Source: Ipomoea triloba (Eukaryota; Streptophyta; Magnoliopsida; Solanales; Convolvulaceae). From it: 64,000 nucleotides of DNA. The notes beneath the pieces were generated by a model. It was not told where the DNA came from, did no database searches, and was given only the letters and a program-made list of their open reading frames with translations. Positions within the stretch are counted from its first letter, which is position 1; every line of letters begins with the position of its first letter. The translations under genes and the position numbers were made by a program. The DNA is taken from the NCBI RefSeq assembly GCF_003576645.1, contig NC_044916.1, positions 365,009-429,008 on the forward strand. Reading direction: 5' to 3'. Below are positions 61,896 to 64,000 of the stretch, piece by piece.

Positions 61896-63512
61896 ATGGT
61901 GCGAAAGAATCAGGACGAGAAGAAACTAAAACTTAACCAACCGATTTTGTCAGTAAGACGATCGGGGAAAGATGACAAACGAAAGATTGATGATTCTTCT
62001 TCCCTTCATAGTGTTCCTCAGGCTGCTCTTTACAGATCAGAATCGAAGCTGGATCCCGTGAGGAGTCCGGGAGTTGTGCCGTTTGTCTGGGAAGAGAGCC
62101 CGGGAAAGCCAAAGGATGGAGCGAAACTGCAAAATGATACCACAGGGAGGCCTCGTGTTGTTCCAAGGCTTCCCCATGGGAGAATAATGGCTAAAACTAA
62201 CCAGCAATGCTTTGATAGTGAGATATCTGAGGATGAAGCATATGCAGAGAGTTCCAAATCTAAGGTGTTCTTTGTAGATTGTAAATCAGGGAGTTTTAAG
62301 GGCTCAGATGAACCGGATAGAACAAGTTCAGAAACTCGGGATTTCATGATTGGTCTGTTTCTGCCAGGGGCTAAGACGATGGCTTCAGAAACGCCTATAT
62401 ATGTTCCCGGGAAGCAATCAGTGGTTCACGAGCTGCCAAGACCGAGAAAGAATGTGGCCAAGGCTGATAGGCCTCCTCGGTTGCAGCTAGAGCCGAGTGG
62501 TGGATGGCATTGTTACCAATCCCATGATTGTGAAGACGACGAGCACAAACATGAAACATTATTCCCTGCTAAAGCCTGTGGAGTAGTCCCGAGATTATGT
62601 GTGAGAAGCTCGATCTTCATCCTGAATCCTGTGCCTGCAATGAGTGTAAAAACTCGGGTGCACACCTCTCCCGGGAGCAGAATGCAGAGATACTCGTTTG
62701 CTCGTTCGTGCACCGGACTAAACGATGAGGTAATTAACTTCACCTTCAACTTTAATTTCCTCTCTTCAACACATTAGTCTTTTTTTCCCCTTTCTCCAAT
62801 TCTCACTATCTGCACTCTTGTTCAGATTATCTTTTCACAGCGCCCAATGTCTGGTTTAACGAAGCAGAAATCAGTGGCTAATGCCCATAGCGAACTGCCT
62901 CAAACACACGAAATGAAAGCTGTCCTTCCCACACAAGGATTGAGGGCTAATCCCAGGCTTGATTCACTGAGGTCATGCAAAAAATTCAGCAGAAAACTTC
63001 AGGAGTTACTGGCGGATCACAGTGGCTCAATGCGAGAAGATTCATGCTGTCGTGTAGAATCTCCAGTTCGGGGATCTGATTCTCCTGTGACAAAGATGAA
63101 ACCACAACATAAACCCATCCTAGATTTTTCTTTCAGAGACAAAACAAAGCCTTTTGTTCAAGAAACTGTGGAGTTTGATCTGTTAACTTCTGACTATGAA
63201 TTCAGTGCTAAATCAGGAAGGAAAGCTGATAAGCGTTACGAGCTCACAATCACCGCTCTTGATTCTGATAGCGAAGAAGAAGATGAAAGGTCCATAAAGC
63301 AGGAAGCTTTAACTAGAAAGTTAAAACAATCACAGGAAATGATGCATTTGGAGGTTCCAGAATCTCCACCTTTGCCCAATACTCCATCAGATTCATGGCT
63401 TTTCAGGACCTTGCCTTCATTGTCCATTAAAACTTCACCTTTAAGGCCATGCCTGTCAGAAAATCCAAGGGACCCAAGTTCTGAGGTGCAATCTGGTGAT
63501 CCCCATTGTTAA
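61896..63512 (+). CDS. DUF688 family protein of unknown function
   Basis: Two coding exons (61896-62729, 62826-63512) give 506 residues. The family hallmark is VPFVWEESPGKPK near residues 60-72, the plant DUF688 'VPF.WE..PG.PK' motif, followed by a PRVVPRLPHGR basic stretch. The rest is low-complexity, Ser/Pro-rich and probably disordered. Near the end there is an acidic run (DSDSEEEDE) and a conserved-looking tail SPPLPNTPSDSWLFRTLPSL. No enzyme or DNA-binding domain is visible. A non-coding first exon with a leader intron precedes it. The function of DUF688 proteins is unknown, and I do not assign one. Confidence 0.85.
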
Positions 63513-63754
63513 ACATTTAGTCATTTACTATGTTGTTGGAACAAACAATACATGCATTTCTCTTACAATGAACACAAAGGTTTTTGATAGAATCTTACAC
63601 GGGGAATGGTCAGTTGATCTACAAGTTTTGTTAATGTTATTATAAAGTTTCAAGATAGTTATCAAGTAAACACTAGCCAATTTGTTCATTTGATATTATT
63701 TTTATTTTTAATAACACAATATATCATAATATAAAATATTATTTGGTAGGCCCC

Positions 63755-64000
63755 AACTGAATAGCTCAAACAATTGGTTTAGTAATTACAAAATTCCAAA
63801 TTTAATTTTCTATAAGAGTTGTCTATTGACTTTCTTGATTTGAACTGATCAGCTATGCATAATCTAAGCTAATTTACCTCTTTGTGCATTGTGATCATTT
63901 GCTAACTAGGGTCACAGGGTGAGTTTCGTCCAAAACACATATTCGGGTAACGGTTGCAGGCTTTCACGTAAAAAAAAAATTATTTGGTTACAAAAATATT
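63755..64000 (+). mobile_element. Third member of the SINE-like family
   Basis: A tRNA-like head (aatagctcaaacaattggtt), then the shared body gatcagctatgcataatcta, aatttacctctttgtg and ctagggtcacagggtgagtt, ending near acacatattcgggtaacggt. Same family as 33995-34190 and 40180-40500. The 3' UTR of the DUF688 gene lies just before it. A poly-A run follows at about 63970. Confidence 0.55.

Overview
This is a stretch of plant (eudicot) nuclear DNA. Genes are split by many GT-AG introns, there is a nuclear tRNA-Thr gene, and the proteins are typical of land plants: chloroplast CGL160, a trichome-birefringence-like protein, an ABCG half-transporter, a DUF688 protein and an ECA1/prolamin-like secreted peptide. 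The hAT-type MITEs and overall composition remind me of Convolvulaceae such as Ipomoea, but I cannot prove the species from sequence alone.

Layout. Bases 1-11,000 are repeat-dominated: a decayed Ty1/copia element, tandem arrays, a broken pectin acetylesterase gene directly behind the copia remnant, a small intact cysteine-rich secreted protein gene with a truncated relative nearby on the other strand, and a hAT MITE. From 12,032 to 14,355 (minus) lies a nine-exon caffeoyl-CoA O-methyltransferase-like gene. A 5.2 kb L1-type LINE with a clean target-site duplication occupies 16,164-21,370. The gene-rich part follows: TBL acetyltransferase (+), an ATI3-like protein ending in an ATG8-interaction motif (-), a NECAP-like endocytosis gene with one missing base (-), a plastid methyltransferase (-), ABCG transporter (+), bHLH factor (-), ketol-acid reductoisomerase (+), a small plant-specific protein (+), 14-3-3 (-), an Agenet protein (+), CGL160 (+), tRNA-Thr (+) and a DUF688 protein (+).

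Exon boundaries were read by eye from GT/AG sites and protein continuity. For nine of the intron-containing genes the summed exon lengths are divisible by three, which supports the models. The NECAP-like gene is the exception and is one base short.

The genes do not form one pathway. They are ordinary housekeeping and regulatory plant genes, several of them plastid-linked (KARI, CGL160, the plastid methyltransferase). The unusual content is structural: seven unrelated places in the first 10.4 kb carry tandem copies with the same 42-bp period; the promoter plus first exon of the 14-3-3 gene is duplicated 3.5 kb away; and mobile elements with readable ends and target duplications (LINE, Mutator-type foldback MITE, poly-A retroposon, hAT MITEs, tRNA-derived SINEs) sit between and inside genes, often in introns.
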